Part shown: positions 6,893-15,440 of the stretch, piece after piece
How positions within the stretch are numbered: position 1 is the first letter of the stretch
Layout of the letters: the number at the start of each line of letters is the position of its first letter
Assembly: GCA_016192435.1 (NCBI GenBank)
Contig: JACPUD010000030.1
Span: forward strand, 1-35,537
Direction of reading: 5' to 3'
Source of the DNA: Rhodocyclales bacterium
GTDB lineage: Bacteria; Pseudomonadota; Gammaproteobacteria; Burkholderiales; Rhodocyclaceae
Length of the DNA stretch: 35,537 nt
Notes under the pieces: model-generated
What the model saw: the letters and a program-made list of their open reading frames with translations, nothing else
What the model was told of the DNA's origin: nothing
Database searches by the model: none
Translations under genes and position numbers: made by a program

Positions 6893-8622
6893 ATCTCCTC
6901 CCGGACCGGCTCGACGGCGGTCATCAGCAGCGGCTTCTGCGGCGCGTCGGGCGCCACGCCCAGGGTGCGCAGGCTGCCGGCCATGACCTGGGCGAACACC
7001 GGCGCCGCGACGTCGCCGCCGTAATACTTGCCGTTCGAGGGTTCGTCGATCATCACGGCGACGATCAGGCGCGGCTCGGAAACCGGCGCGAAACCGACGA
7101 AGGCGGCGATGTACTTGCTGGCATAGGCGCCGCCTTCCAGCTTGTGCGCGGTGCCGGTCTTGCCGGCCACGCGGTAGCCGGCGATTTGCGCCCGGGGCGC
7201 GGTACCCCCCGGCTGCACGGCCATTTCCAGCATGCTGCGCACCTCGCGCGCGGTCTGCGCCGAGAACACCTGCTTGCCGGCGAGCGGCGACACGTCCAGG
7301 CGCGCCAGCGAAATCGGCACCAGGTCGCCATCGCGGGCAAAGGCCAGATAGGCCTGCGCCAACTGCATCAGCGTCACCGAAATGCCATGGCCATAGGCCA
7401 TGGTGGCCTGCTCGATCGGGCGCCAGGACTTGGCCGGGCGCAGCCGGCCGCCCACCTCGCCGGGAAAGCCGAGCTTCAGCGGCGCGCCGAAACCCAGCTT
7501 GTCGAACATGCCCCACATGTCTTCCGGCTTCATCGCCAGCGCGAGCTTGGCGGCACCGACGTTCGAGGATTTCTGGATCACCTGGGCCACGGTCAGGGTG
7601 CCGTGCATGTGGGCGTCGTGGATCGTCGCCGAGCCTATGGTCATTTTCCCCGGCGCGGTCTGGATCGGCGTGTCGAAGCGCACCTTGCCCTGCTCCAGCG
7701 CCAGCGCCGCGGTGAAGGGCTTGAGCGTCGAACCGGGCTCGAAGCTATCGGTCAGGGCGCGGTTGCGCAACTGCGCGCCGACCAGCTTGACGCGATTGTT
7801 CGGGTTGTAGGTCGGCAGGTTCGCCAGGGCCAGGATTTCGCCGCTTTGTGCATCGAGCACCACCACGCCGCCGGCCTTGGCGCGATGCTGCTCCAGCGCC
7901 TGCTTCAAATAGCTGTAGGCCAGGTACTGCACCTTCGAGTCCAGGGCGAGGACGATATCCTTGCCTTCCAGCGGCGGCCGCTTGCTTTCGACGTCCTCCA
8001 CCACGTTGCCGCGCCGGTCCTTGATCACCCGGCGACTGCCGGGCTTGCCGGCCAGTTGGCCGTTGAAGGCCAGTTCGATGCCTTCCTGGCCGACGTCCTC
8101 GACCCCGGTGAAGCCCAGCATGTGCGCCATCACCTCGCCGCCCGGATAATAGCGCCGGTATTCGTTCTTCTGGTGGATGCCGGGCAGCTTCAGGGCCATC
8201 ACCCGCTCCGCCAGTTCCGGCGGCAACTGGCGTTTGACATAGGCGAAATCCGCCTCCGAGCCGAGCTTGCGATTCAGCTCGCGCACATCCATGTCGAGCA
8301 GGGCGGCCAGGCTGCGCGCCTGCGCCGGCGTCAGTTGGGCGTCTTCCGGAATCGCCCAGATCGAACGCACCGGCGTCGATACCGCCAGCACGTCGCCGTG
8401 GCGGTCGGTGATGCGGCCACGCGTGGCGGAAATGTCGATCACGCGCTCGAAGCGGGCACGCCCCTTGTCGCCCAGGAATCCGTTGTTGAAACCCTGCAGG
8501 TAGAGCGAACGCGCGATCAGCACGCCGAAGGCGCCGAGCAAGACCACTAGCACCAGGCGTTGCCGCCAAGGCGGCAGGCGCTCCGAGAGCAGCGGGCTCT
8601 TGCTGAATTTGATCGGTTTCAT
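6889..8622 (-). CDS. ftsI: FtsI (PBP3), septal peptidoglycan transpeptidase
   Basis: The 577-residue class B penicillin-binding protein cross-links septal peptidoglycan with FtsW. It has a short cytoplasmic N-terminus, one membrane anchor at about residues 22-43, a pedestal domain with RGRITDRHGDVLA near 68-80, and the transpeptidase domain. The active-site serine is in S298-T-L-K301, the SxN motif is S352-S-N354, and the KTG motif is at 488-490. It starts four bases after the ftsL stop and its stop overlaps the murE GTG. Length and motif order are standard for proteobacterial FtsI. Confidence 0.98.
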   Translation of the reverse strand: MKPIKFSKSPLLSERLPPWRQRLVLVVLLGAFGVLIARSLYLQGFNNGFLGDKGRARFERVIDISATRGRITDRHGDVLAVSTPVRSIWAIPEDAQLTPAQARSLAALLDMDVRELNRKLGSEADFAYVKRQLPPELAERVMALKLPGIHQKNEYRRYYPGGEVMAHMLGFTGVEDVGQEGIELAFNGQLAGKPGSRRVIKDRRGNVVEDVESKRPPLEGKDIVLALDSKVQYLAYSYLKQALEQHRAKAGGVVVLDAQSGEILALANLPTYNPNNRVKLVGAQLRNRALTDSFEPGSTLKPFTAALALEQGKVRFDTPIQTAPGKMTIGSATIHDAHMHGTLTVAQVIQKSSNVGAAKLALAMKPEDMWGMFDKLGFGAPLKLGFPGEVGGRLRPAKSWRPIEQATMAYGHGISVTLMQLAQAYLAFARDGDLVPISLARLDVSPLAGKQVFSAQTAREVRSMLEMAVQPGGTAPRAQIAGYRVAGKTGTAHKLEGGAYASKYIAAFVGFAPVSEPRLIVAVMIDEPSNGKYYGGDVAAPVFAQVMAGSLRTLGVAPDAPQKPLLMTAVEPVREEM

Positions 8623-8626
8623 GGCC

Positions 8627-8899
8627 TTAGTTCCCCGGCGCCGCTTCGACGGAAATGATCTGCGCCGGCGCCGGCTGTTTCATGCCCAGCTTTTCGCGGG
8701 CGACCTTCTCGACCCGGACATGGGCCGCCACCGTGCTTTGCTCCAGTTGCAGTTGGCCCCATTCGACATCCAGATCGCGCATACGTTTTTGCACGGCTTC
8801 CAGTTCGGTGAATAGCTTGCGCGCGCGATGATTGGCGCTGACCAGCGACAGGGCGCAGGCCAGCACGATCAGGATAAGGAAGAAGTTCAGGCGGACCAC
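8627..8899 (-). CDS. ftsL: FtsL, divisome bitopic protein
   Basis: The 90-residue protein has one N-terminal membrane helix (about residues 4-22) and a periplasmic coiled-coil-like segment (about 27-60), followed by VAREKLGM, the pattern of FtsL. FtsL forms a complex with FtsB and FtsQ that activates FtsW-FtsI. FtsL sequences are poorly conserved, so the call leans on size, topology and its fixed place between rsmH and ftsI. It starts with GTG immediately after the rsmH TAG, with no spacer. That junction appears to have been shaped by the repeat in the rsmH 3' end. Confidence 0.92.
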   Translation of the reverse strand: MVRLNFFLILIVLACALSLVSANHRARKLFTELEAVQKRMRDLDVEWGQLQLEQSTVAAHVRVEKVAREKLGMKQPAPAQIISVEAAPGN

Positions 8900-9934
8900 C
8901 TAATCGACCCCATCGCCCGGCCCCCGCCCGCCGGCGGGGGTGACGGAGGTTCGCCGCTGCGCGGCTCCGGCTTCATGACTGGCACCGTCTTGGGTCGGCC
9001 CGGCGCCGGCGCCGACCTTCTGCGCCACACGCAGCACCGCGCTGCGGCAGCGCGGATTGGCGGCAATTTCAGCGGCCGAGGGAAAGATCGCCTTGCCCAC
9101 CAGTTTCAGCACCGGCTGCGGCAGGTCCACCGCGCGCACCGGCACGCCCTTGGGCGGCTGCACGGGTTGCGCCGCGTCGCGCAGAAAGCGTTTGACGATG
9201 CGATCCTCCAGTGAATGAAAACAGATCACGGCCAGACGCCCGCCCGGCGCCAGTCGTGCCACGGCCCTGGGCAGGACTAGCGACAGCTCCTCAAGCTCCC
9301 GATTGACGTGAATCCGTAGAGCCTGAAAGGTCCGCGTCGCCGGATGCTGACCCGGTTCCCGCGTGCGGACGACTTGCGCCACGAGCGTGGCAAGCTCTCC
9401 TGTCCTTGAAATACCGTGCTCGCCCCGAGCAGCAACAAGCGCCTTTGTAATCGCATGAGCAAACCGTTCTTCGCCATAGTCTCTGACCACCCTTTCTATT
9501 TCTGATTGCGATGCCCGCGCCAGAAACTCGGCGGCGGTCTCCCCCTGCGTCGTATCCATGCGCATGTCCAGCGGCGCATCGAAGCGAAAGCTCATGCCCC
9601 GTTCGGGCGTATTCAGCTGCGGCGACGACACGCCGATATCCAGCAGCACGCCATCCACCTGCCCCACGCCGAACCGGTCCAAAACCGCGTCGAATTCGCT
9701 GAAGGCGGCATGCGCCAAAGCGAAGCGGGGATCGGCCAGCGCAGCGCCGGCAGCGATCGCCGCCGGATCGCGATCCAGCGCAATCAGCCGCCCGTCTGCA
9801 GCCAGCAAGTCGAGGATCGCCCGGCTGTGTCCACCGCGGCCGAAGGTGGCGTCGACATAGATTCCCGCCGGCCGGATCGCCAGCGCTGCGACCGCCTCGG
9901 CCAGCAGCACGCTGACGTGGGTATTGGCGGTCAA
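8900..9934 (-). CDS. rsmH: RsmH (MraW), 16S rRNA m4C1402 methyltransferase
   Basis: The 344-residue SAM-dependent enzyme methylates N4 of C1402 in 16S rRNA. Visible motifs: [10 protein letters not shown] at the start, [10 protein letters not shown], the [11 protein letters not shown] segment, [15 protein letters not shown], and [13 protein letters not shown] near the end of the core. The start is TTG at 9934: an in-frame stop lies just upstream and the HVSVLL motif must be included. No clear Shine-Dalgarno is seen, so translation may be coupled to mraZ, which ends nine bases earlier. The core ends about residue 308 (VLRVAQK). The remaining ~36 residues, which most relatives lack, are largely translated from dispersed repeat family A. 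A stretch at about 9400-9530 is poorer in G+C (about 55-60%) than its flanks. Confidence 0.96.
   Translation of the reverse strand: MTANTHVSVLLAEAVAALAIRPAGIYVDATFGRGGHSRAILDLLAADGRLIALDRDPAAIAAGAALADPRFALAHAAFSEFDAVLDRFGVGQVDGVLLDIGVSSPQLNTPERGMSFRFDAPLDMRMDTTQGETAAEFLARASQSEIERVVRDYGEERFAHAITKALVAARGEHGISRTGELATLVAQVVRTREPGQHPATRTFQALRIHVNRELEELSLVLPRAVARLAPGGRLAVICFHSLEDRIVKRFLRDAAQPVQPPKGVPVRAVDLPQPVLKLVGKAIFPSAAEIAANPRCRSAVLRVAQKVGAGAGPTQDGASHEAGAAQRRTSVTPAGGRGPGDGVD
8921..8986. repeat. Dispersed repeat family A, copy 2 (3' end of rsmH)
   Basis: The core at 8934-8986 matches 1325-1376 at about 85% over 53 positions. The flanking hairpin is CCCCCGCC (8921-8928) with GGCGGGGG (8933-8940) around a four-base loop, and an internal GCCGC-GCA-GCGGC hairpin is present. 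Here the element is translated on the minus strand as part of the RsmH tail ([18 protein letters not shown]), so it has become coding sequence. Confidence 0.75.
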
Positions 9935-9943
9935 AGCGGGCGC

Positions 9944-10390
9944 TCACAACGCAAGATTTTCCAAGCCCGGCGGGAGGAGCTTGTCGCCCACGGCGAAAAT
10001 CGCCTCCTGCTGAGCCTGCCAGCCGGCGGCCGACCAGATTTCAAAATGACGCCCCTGACCGACCAGACAGATTTCCTTTTCCAGTCCGGCGTATTGGCGC
10101 AGCGACGGTGAAATCAGCAGGCGCCCGGCGCCATCGAGTTCGACGTCCTCGGCAAAACCCACCAGCAGACGCCGCACCATGGCCGATTCGACCTGCAGGC
10201 TCGACGCCGCCAGAATCTGGGCGCGTATCGGTTCCCAGGCGGGCTGCGGATAGAGCAGCAGGCAGCGATGCGGGTGGGCGGTCACCACCAGGCGGCCTTC
10301 GCCAGCCGCCACCAGGGCGTCGCGGTGCCGCGCCGGAACGGCCATCCGGCCCTTGGCATCAAGATTCAGCGCCGCCGCACCTTGGAACAT
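9944..10390 (-). CDS. mraZ: MraZ, transcriptional repressor of the dcw cluster
   Basis: The 148-residue protein has two SpoVT/AbrB-like DNA-binding halves. The first carries LDAKGRMAVPARHRD near residues 9-24 and the second carries LDGAGRLLISPSLRQY near 85-100, the duplicated family signature. MraZ represses its own operon in Escherichia coli by binding TGGGA repeats, and such repeats lie directly upstream here. The ATG at 10390 was chosen because MFQGAAALNLDAKGR is the expected family start; the open frame extends further upstream only into the operator. Confidence 0.97.
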   Translation of the reverse strand: MFQGAAALNLDAKGRMAVPARHRDALVAAGEGRLVVTAHPHRCLLLYPQPAWEPIRAQILAASSLQVESAMVRRLLVGFAEDVELDGAGRLLISPSLRQYAGLEKEICLVGQGRHFEIWSAAGWQAQQEAIFAVGDKLLPPGLENLAL

Positions 10391-10435
10391 AGGATCTCCC
10401 CAGGGTGGAAAACGAGCCGCCATCCGGCCAAAATT

Positions 10436-10461
10436 TCCCACTACTTCCCACAAGATCCCAC
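10436..10461 (-). promoter_or_regulatory. MraZ operator: three 10-bp-spaced GTGGGA boxes
   Basis: On the minus strand GTGGGA occurs three times in exact 10-bp register (plus-strand TCCCAC at 10436-10441, 10446-10451 and 10456-10461). Direct TGGGA repeats separated by five bases are the known MraZ binding site, in which each subunit of the ring reads one repeat. The boxes lie between the -10 element and the mraZ start, as expected for autorepression. Confidence 0.92.
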
Positions 10462-10488
10462 TTTATGACACTTTTTGATGTCGGTCAA
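10460..10488 (-). promoter_or_regulatory. Sigma-70-type promoter of the dcw cluster (PmraZ)
   Basis: Minus-strand TTGACC (plus 10483-10488) and TAAAGT (plus 10460-10465) are separated by 17 bases, close to the sigma-70 consensus TTGACA/TATAAT. The -10 touches the first MraZ box, so repressor binding would block open-complex formation. Confidence 0.75.
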
Positions 10489-10723
10489 GAATCAGTCGAA
10501 CTTTTCCCCGATGCAACAAGGGCTTAGGCGCGAAACCGAAGGAATTTTTGAAATTAAATACTGAATAAAATCAGTATAGATACAAGATGAACTCAATGTG
10601 TTTTATGAGGAAATTCAAATCATCGACCGAGCGGCTGCGCCGGGTTGCGGCGGGTGGCGCGGGGGCAAGCGCCGCTTCGGGGTGGATTCCGCTGTGCGGG
10701 AGGCTCTGCCGCGCCAATCGCGC
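10489..10723. other. Spacer between psd and the mraZ promoter
   Basis: No convincing gene. The part at about 10540-10620 is AT-rich against the window background and contains a small inverted repeat, ATACTGA-ATAAAA-TCAGTAT (10558-10577). The part at 10620-10723 is GC-rich. A 92-residue frame on the minus strand here overlaps psd in another frame and has no recognisable features. No T-tailed terminator is seen after psd. Confidence 0.5.
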
Positions 10724-11572
10724 CTAGATGGCGCGGTCGCCCATGTGTTCGCCGAGGCGTATCGGCCGCTGCGGCGCCCACCCGGCGTCGAATTCCAGCG
10801 TCGATTTGGGAAACAGCATCACCACGGTCGAGCCAAGCAGGAAGCGGCCCATTTCCTCGCCCTGCCGGAACACAAGTTGCCGCTCCTCGTAGCGCCATTC
10901 CCGCAAATGGCCCGGGCGCGGCGGATTCACCACGCCATGCCAGACGGTTGCCATGCTGCCGACGATGGTGGCGCCGACCAGCACCATGACAAAGGGGCCA
11001 TGCGCCGACTCGAAGACGCAGACCACACGTTCGTTGCGCGCGAAGAGGCCAGGCACGCCGCGCGCCGTGACCGGATTCACCGAAAACAGGTCGCCCGGCA
11101 CGTGAATCATGCGCAGCAGGCGGCCGGCGCAGGGCATGTGGATGCGGTGGTAATCCTTCGGGCTGAGATACAGCGTGGCAAAGCTGCCGTCCTCGAACTG
11201 CGCCGCCAGTGCGGCATCGCCGCCGACCAGGGCGGTCGTCGAATAGGCATGGCCTTTAGCCTGGAAGATCTGGTCGCGCAGGATGGCGCCGAACTGGCTG
11301 ATCGCGCCATCCACCGGACAGGTGAAATCGGCAGCGGCCAGCGGCCTCGCACCGGGCTGCAGCGGCCGAGTGAAGAACTCGTTGAAGCTGGCATAGCCGG
11401 CGATATCGGGATTGTCCGCCTCGGCCATGTTGACGCCGTAGCGGCCGACGAACCAGCGGATCACCGCCGTGGTCAAGCCGCCGGCGCGCGCCGCGGCGAA
11501 GCGTCCGGCGAGCGCGGTGAGCGCCTGCTTCGGCAGCAGATACTGGAGCAACACGGCGAAACGCTCGGACAC
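10724..11572 (-). CDS. psd: Phosphatidylserine decarboxylase, pyruvoyl-dependent
   Basis: The 282-residue precursor of the membrane-associated enzyme makes phosphatidylethanolamine from phosphatidylserine. The LGST motif at about residues 246-249 is the self-cleavage site: cutting between Gly247 and Ser248 gives the large beta chain and a short alpha chain with the pyruvoyl group. Other family blocks are NEFFTRPL, CPVDGAISQFG, YLSPKDYHRIHMP and the VGATIVGS region. Length and order are normal for the type I bacterial enzyme. It stands alone between the dcw promoter region and the antiporter gene and is transcribed in the same direction as both. Confidence 0.97.
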   Translation of the reverse strand: MSERFAVLLQYLLPKQALTALAGRFAAARAGGLTTAVIRWFVGRYGVNMAEADNPDIAGYASFNEFFTRPLQPGARPLAAADFTCPVDGAISQFGAILRDQIFQAKGHAYSTTALVGGDAALAAQFEDGSFATLYLSPKDYHRIHMPCAGRLLRMIHVPGDLFSVNPVTARGVPGLFARNERVVCVFESAHGPFVMVLVGATIVGSMATVWHGVVNPPRPGHLREWRYEERQLVFRQGEEMGRFLLGSTVVMLFPKSTLEFDAGWAPQRPIRLGEHMGDRAI

Positions 11573-11639
11573 GATGGCTGGGGGGGGGGCGGACGAAGCC
11601 GCGAATTATAAAGCGGCGCCGGACGCGACCGCCCGCAGC

Positions 11640-13010
11640 TTAGTGCCGCTTCAGCAGCACTGTCAGCACCGGCGGCGTGATCAGCGTGGTCAGAATCACC
11701 ATCAGCACAATGACCGAGAACATCGCCTCGTTCATGACACCGAGCTGCTTGCCGACCATGGCGAAGATCAGGCCGACCTCTCCGCGCGGCACCATGCCCC
11801 AGCCCACCAGCCACCTGCCTGACGGTCCGGCGGCGAGGCCGGCAGCAAGCTTGCCGGCCACCGCCGCCAGCGTGACGCCGGCGCCGACTCCCAGTACCGC
11901 CGGATCGGCCAGGGTTTTAAGGTCCACCTGCATGCCGGTGAGGACGAAGAACACCGGGACGAAGAAATAGCCGATCGGCTCGATCATGTGCTCGTGCTGA
12001 TGGCCGCCGTGCTTTTTCAGGATCGGACGCAGACGTTCGGCCAGGCCCGGATCGCCGGCCGGCAGCAGCGGCTCGATTTCACGCACGATGGCCGGGCGGT
12101 CGAAATCGCGCAGGAAGATCGGTTCGAACAGGAGGCCGGCGGCGAAGGCGCCGATGATCGGCGCCAGGCCGATGGCATGTGCCAGCCAGGCGAGAAACAG
12201 GCCGGTCGCCAGCACCTGGGCGAACAGCATCGAGGGGCCGGCATCCCATTGCGCCAGCCAGCGGCTGGAATGCGGCGCAATCAAACGCCCGATCCAGATC
12301 GAGCCGGCGAGGAACAACACTGCCTGGGCGATGATGCCGCCGACCTGACCGACACTGACCGAACCGACCTGCACCAGGCTCGACACCACGGCAAGAATCA
12401 CCAGGCCGAGCACGTCGTCGATCACCGCCGCGCCGAGCACGATGCGCGCCGCCGACGTGTCAAGCTTGCCCAGATCGCGGAAGACGCGGCCGGTGATGCC
12501 GACCGAGGTCGCGGACAGTGTGGCGCCGAGGAACAGGTAGGCGTTATCGGCAAGTCCCGGCAACAGCACGGGTCCCACCACCCAGGCGCCCAGCACGAAG
12601 GGCACGACGATACCCACCGCGCCCACGGCAAAGGCGCGCGGGCCGACCTTGACCAGATCCGCGAGCCGCGTTTCAAGGCCGATCTGCAACAGCAGGACGA
12701 TGACGCCGAGTTCGGCGATGAAGGCCACTGCCGGATCGCGCGCGATGGATTCGAAACCATTGAAGCCGAGCAGCGCCAGATTGCCGAGCAGCACCCCAAG
12801 CAACAGTTCGCCCAGCACCGCGGGAAAACCCAGCTTCTGCGCCAGCGGCGCGAACAGCCGGGCGGAGATCAGGATCAGTGCCAGCCACAGCAGATTGGCC
12901 CCGACCACATCGGAACCCGCGGCCCAGGCTGGTGCGGCGGCAAGCAGCAAGACAAAGGCCCCCGCGAACCGCAGGGGCCGTTGCGTCCGCTCCAGCAATG
13001 GAAGGCTCAC
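11640..13010 (-). CDS. CPA2-family cation:proton antiporter (KefB/NapA-like)
   Basis: The 456-residue membrane protein begins with a signal-like hydrophobic stretch ending APAWA and has about 12-13 further membrane segments. Family features: [61 protein letters not shown] (the acidic ion-binding motif near residue 195), and the C-terminal [11 protein letters not shown] block. There is no TrkA-N domain, unlike KefB/KefC proper, so a Na+/H+ exchanger of the NapA/GerN type is as likely as a K+ system. A histidine-rich cytoplasmic loop ([10 protein letters not shown], about residue 320) is unusual. The GTG at 13010 overlaps the htpX stop by 4 bp, suggesting coupled translation with the membrane protease gene. 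Confidence 0.88.
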   Translation of the reverse strand: MSLPLLERTQRPLRFAGAFVLLLAAAPAWAAGSDVVGANLLWLALILISARLFAPLAQKLGFPAVLGELLLGVLLGNLALLGFNGFESIARDPAVAFIAELGVIVLLLQIGLETRLADLVKVGPRAFAVGAVGIVVPFVLGAWVVGPVLLPGLADNAYLFLGATLSATSVGITGRVFRDLGKLDTSAARIVLGAAVIDDVLGLVILAVVSSLVQVGSVSVGQVGGIIAQAVLFLAGSIWIGRLIAPHSSRWLAQWDAGPSMLFAQVLATGLFLAWLAHAIGLAPIIGAFAAGLLFEPIFLRDFDRPAIVREIEPLLPAGDPGLAERLRPILKKHGGHQHEHMIEPIGYFFVPVFFVLTGMQVDLKTLADPAVLGVGAGVTLAAVAGKLAAGLAAGPSGRWLVGWGMVPRGEVGLIFAMVGKQLGVMNEAMFSVIVLMVILTTLITPPVLTVLLKRH

Positions 13011-13888
13011 CGGCCCTGCGCGGCCAGCGCGGCGATGCGCTCTTCCATGCTCGGATGGCTGGCGAACAGCGCCATCAGGCCTCGACCGCCGGCGATGCCG
13101 GAACTCGCCAGGGCCTTCGGCAAGGGCTCGACGGCGAGGCCGCCGAGGCGCTGCAGCGCCGCCATCATCGGCCGCGGCGTGCCCATCAGGCCGGCGGCGC
13201 CGGCATCGGCGCGGAACTCGCGCTGGCGCGAGAACCAGGCGACAACGATGCTGGCCAGCACGCCGAACAGGATGTCGCAGACGACGACCGTGATCATGTA
13301 GCCGATGCCGGGGCCGGAGGATTCGCTGTCGCCGCGGCGCAGGAAACTGTCCACCAGGTAGCCGACGACGCGCGACAGGAAGATGACGAAGGTATTGACC
13401 ACACCCTGGATCAGGGTCAGGGTCACCATGTCGCCGTTGGCGACGTGGCTCACTTCGTGCGCCAGCACCGCCTCGACTTCCTCCTTGCTCATGCTCTGCA
13501 GGAGACCGGTCGACACCGCGACCAGCGAATTGTTGCGGGAAGGACCCGTGGCGAAGGCGTTCGGCGCGCCTTCGTAGATGGCCACCTCGGGCATCGCCAG
13601 GCCGGCCTTGGAAGACAGCTTGCGCACCGTTTCCACCAGCCAGTACTCGGTCGAGGTCGACGGGCTGTCGATGACGTGGGCGCCGGTGGACCACTTGGCC
13701 ATCATTTTCGACATGGCCAGCGAAATGAAGGCGCCGCCGAAGCCGATGACGCCGGCGAAACCCAGCAGCATGCCCAGGTCGAGGCCATTGGCGGTCAGGT
13801 AGCGGTTCACCCCCAGCAGGCTGGCGGCGATCGACAGCACCAGCATCACGGCGAGGTTGGTGACCAGAAACAGTACGATGCGTTTCAT
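13007..13888 (-). CDS. htpX: HtpX, membrane-bound zinc metalloprotease
   Basis: The 293-residue M48-family protease takes part in quality control of inner-membrane proteins together with FtsH. Two N-terminal membrane helices (about 4-25 and 38-58), the zinc-binding HEVSH at residues 144-148, a further membrane pair around 155-210, and the third-ligand region [10 protein letters not shown] identify it. Length matches Escherichia coli HtpX closely. It is followed with a 4-bp overlap by the antiporter gene and preceded by about 130 bp holding no gene, presumably its promoter. Confidence 0.96.
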   Translation of the reverse strand: MKRIVLFLVTNLAVMLVLSIAASLLGVNRYLTANGLDLGMLLGFAGVIGFGGAFISLAMSKMMAKWSTGAHVIDSPSTSTEYWLVETVRKLSSKAGLAMPEVAIYEGAPNAFATGPSRNNSLVAVSTGLLQSMSKEEVEAVLAHEVSHVANGDMVTLTLIQGVVNTFVIFLSRVVGYLVDSFLRRGDSESSGPGIGYMITVVVCDILFGVLASIVVAWFSRQREFRADAGAAGLMGTPRPMMAALQRLGGLAVEPLPKALASSGIAGGRGLMALFASHPSMEERIAALAAQGR

Positions 13889-14021
13889 TGCGGTTCTCCA
13901 GGGAAAAACGTCAAGCGCCCGCCGCAGCGAATCCGCCGCACGGCGTGCGCACCCGCAAGCTTAGATGCTGCGTTTCACGAAAAATTCAAGTGGGCGGTCT
14001 GCCGATGCCCAGCAGCTACGA

Positions 14022-15440
14022 CTACTTGTAGCCCGCCGCGCCGACATCGGGCGTCGGCGCCGGCGCTGCGGCGGCTGGCGCCGCCTGCTGCATCTGCACC
14101 GCGGGCGCGACATCCTTGTGCTTCTCGTGCGGATGCCAGCCGAGTAGCACCAGCAGGGCGAAGAAGCCCACCACATAGCCGACCGCGATGAACCAGCCGT
14201 GACGCAACCACTGGCCGACCGACTTGGCTTCGGGGAACAGGTTGGCAACCGCAACGCCGGCCGAGGAGCCGAACCACAGCATCGAGCCGCCGAAGCCGAC
14301 CGCATAGGCCAGGAAACCCCAGTCGTAGCCGCCCTGCTTCAGCGCCAGCGCGGTCAGCGGTATGTTGTCGAACACGGCGGAGATGAAGCCCAGCGCCAGC
14401 GCAGTCGGCCAGGACGCCGGCGGCAGTTCCTCCACCGGCATCATCGAGGCGCAGGTCACGAGGGACAGCAGGAACACCGAGCCCTTGAAGGCACCCGGAA
14501 TCAGGCTCCACTCGGGCTTGCGCAAAGGCACCGCGAGTAGCAGGGCGACCCATACCGCAGCGCCGAGGAAGGGAAAATGGTCGGCCGCGGCGGCAAACTT
14601 GAGATTCACCGTGACGTTGGTGACGATGGCGCCGACCAGGATGAAGCCGACGATGCCGACGCGCGCCCAGTCGATGTGGTGCGCCGCACGGAAATCGCGG
14701 CTGATCGCCCTGTGCTTGTGCTGCAGCAGCGCCGCCGGGATGCCGAACACCACCAGCGCCACGGCGGAAGCGATATAGGCCTCGACCACGTCGAACGGGC
14801 TGACGCCGTCCAGCCACATCATGGTCGTCGTCGTGTCGCCGACCACCGAGCCGGCGCCGCCGCCGTTCGAGGCGGCGACGATGGCGGCAAGGTAGCCGAT
14901 ATGCACCTTGCGCTTGAACACGCTGGCCGCCACCGTGGCGCCGATCAGTGCCGCGGCGATGTTGTCGAGAAAGCCCGACAGCACGAAGATGATCACCAGC
15001 AGCATGAACGGTCCCAGCCAGCCTTCGGGCAACAGCCTGGGCAGCACCTCGGGTACGCCGCTGTCCTCGAAATGCCGCGCCAGCAACGCGAAGCCGACCA
15101 GCAGACCGAGCAGATTCACCAGCAGAACCCATTCGTGGCCCATGTGCGCAGCGAAGCCGGCGATGCCGGCACCGGTCTTGAATCCTGTGAACAGTATCTT
15201 GTAGGTCGTGATGGTGACCAGGCCGGTCAGCGCCACCTGCAGCACGTAGTGATGAAACAACGCCACGCCCAGCAGCGTTGCGGCGAACAGGATGAAATCG
15301 ACGGGGATGCCGAACAAGACCGGCGAGGTCACGGCGGCGTCGGCAGCCTGAGCCGCCGACGCGGCAAGCAGCAGACAGGCGAAAACCAGCGGGCGCCCCG
15401 ACCCGGCCAGGGACGCAATCATTCGATGCAGGACAACCAT
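14022..15440 (-). CDS. NhaD-like Na+/H+ antiporter (ion transporter superfamily)
   Basis: The 472-residue membrane protein has a cleavable-looking N-terminus (LLLAASAAQAAD) and about 12 membrane segments. Blocks such as FLDNIAAALIGATVAA, SNGGGAGSVVGDTTTTMMW and ISAVFDNIPLTALAL are typical of the NhaD/ArsB/citrate-transporter superfamily, the duplicated DN-containing motifs forming the ion site. NhaD proteins exchange Na+ or Li+ for H+; the substrate here is inferred. The C-terminal tail after HPHEKHKD is rich in Ala and Pro. The ATG at 15440 was chosen because GGAG lies about seven bases upstream and the signal-like segment follows; the longer frame begins inside the palindromic gap. Confidence 0.85.
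   Translation of the reverse strand: MVVLHRMIASLAGSGRPLVFACLLLAASAAQAADAAVTSPVLFGIPVDFILFAATLLGVALFHHYVLQVALTGLVTITTYKILFTGFKTGAGIAGFAAHMGHEWVLLVNLLGLLVGFALLARHFEDSGVPEVLPRLLPEGWLGPFMLLVIIFVLSGFLDNIAAALIGATVAASVFKRKVHIGYLAAIVAASNGGGAGSVVGDTTTTMMWLDGVSPFDVVEAYIASAVALVVFGIPAALLQHKHRAISRDFRAAHHIDWARVGIVGFILVGAIVTNVTVNLKFAAAADHFPFLGAAVWVALLLAVPLRKPEWSLIPGAFKGSVFLLSLVTCASMMPVEELPPASWPTALALGFISAVFDNIPLTALALKQGGYDWGFLAYAVGFGGSMLWFGSSAGVAVANLFPEAKSVGQWLRHGWFIAVGYVVGFFALLVLLGWHPHEKHKDVAPAVQMQQAAPAAAAPAPTPDVGAAGYK

Noticed and set aside
6893..7516. N-terminal extension of the murE frame (706 codons)
   Set aside because: It runs through ftsI in another frame; the GTG at 6892 has a strong ribosome site and the expected protein start.
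10620..10898. 92-codon minus-strand frame after psd
   Set aside because: It overlaps psd out of frame, has no recognisable features and no ribosome site.
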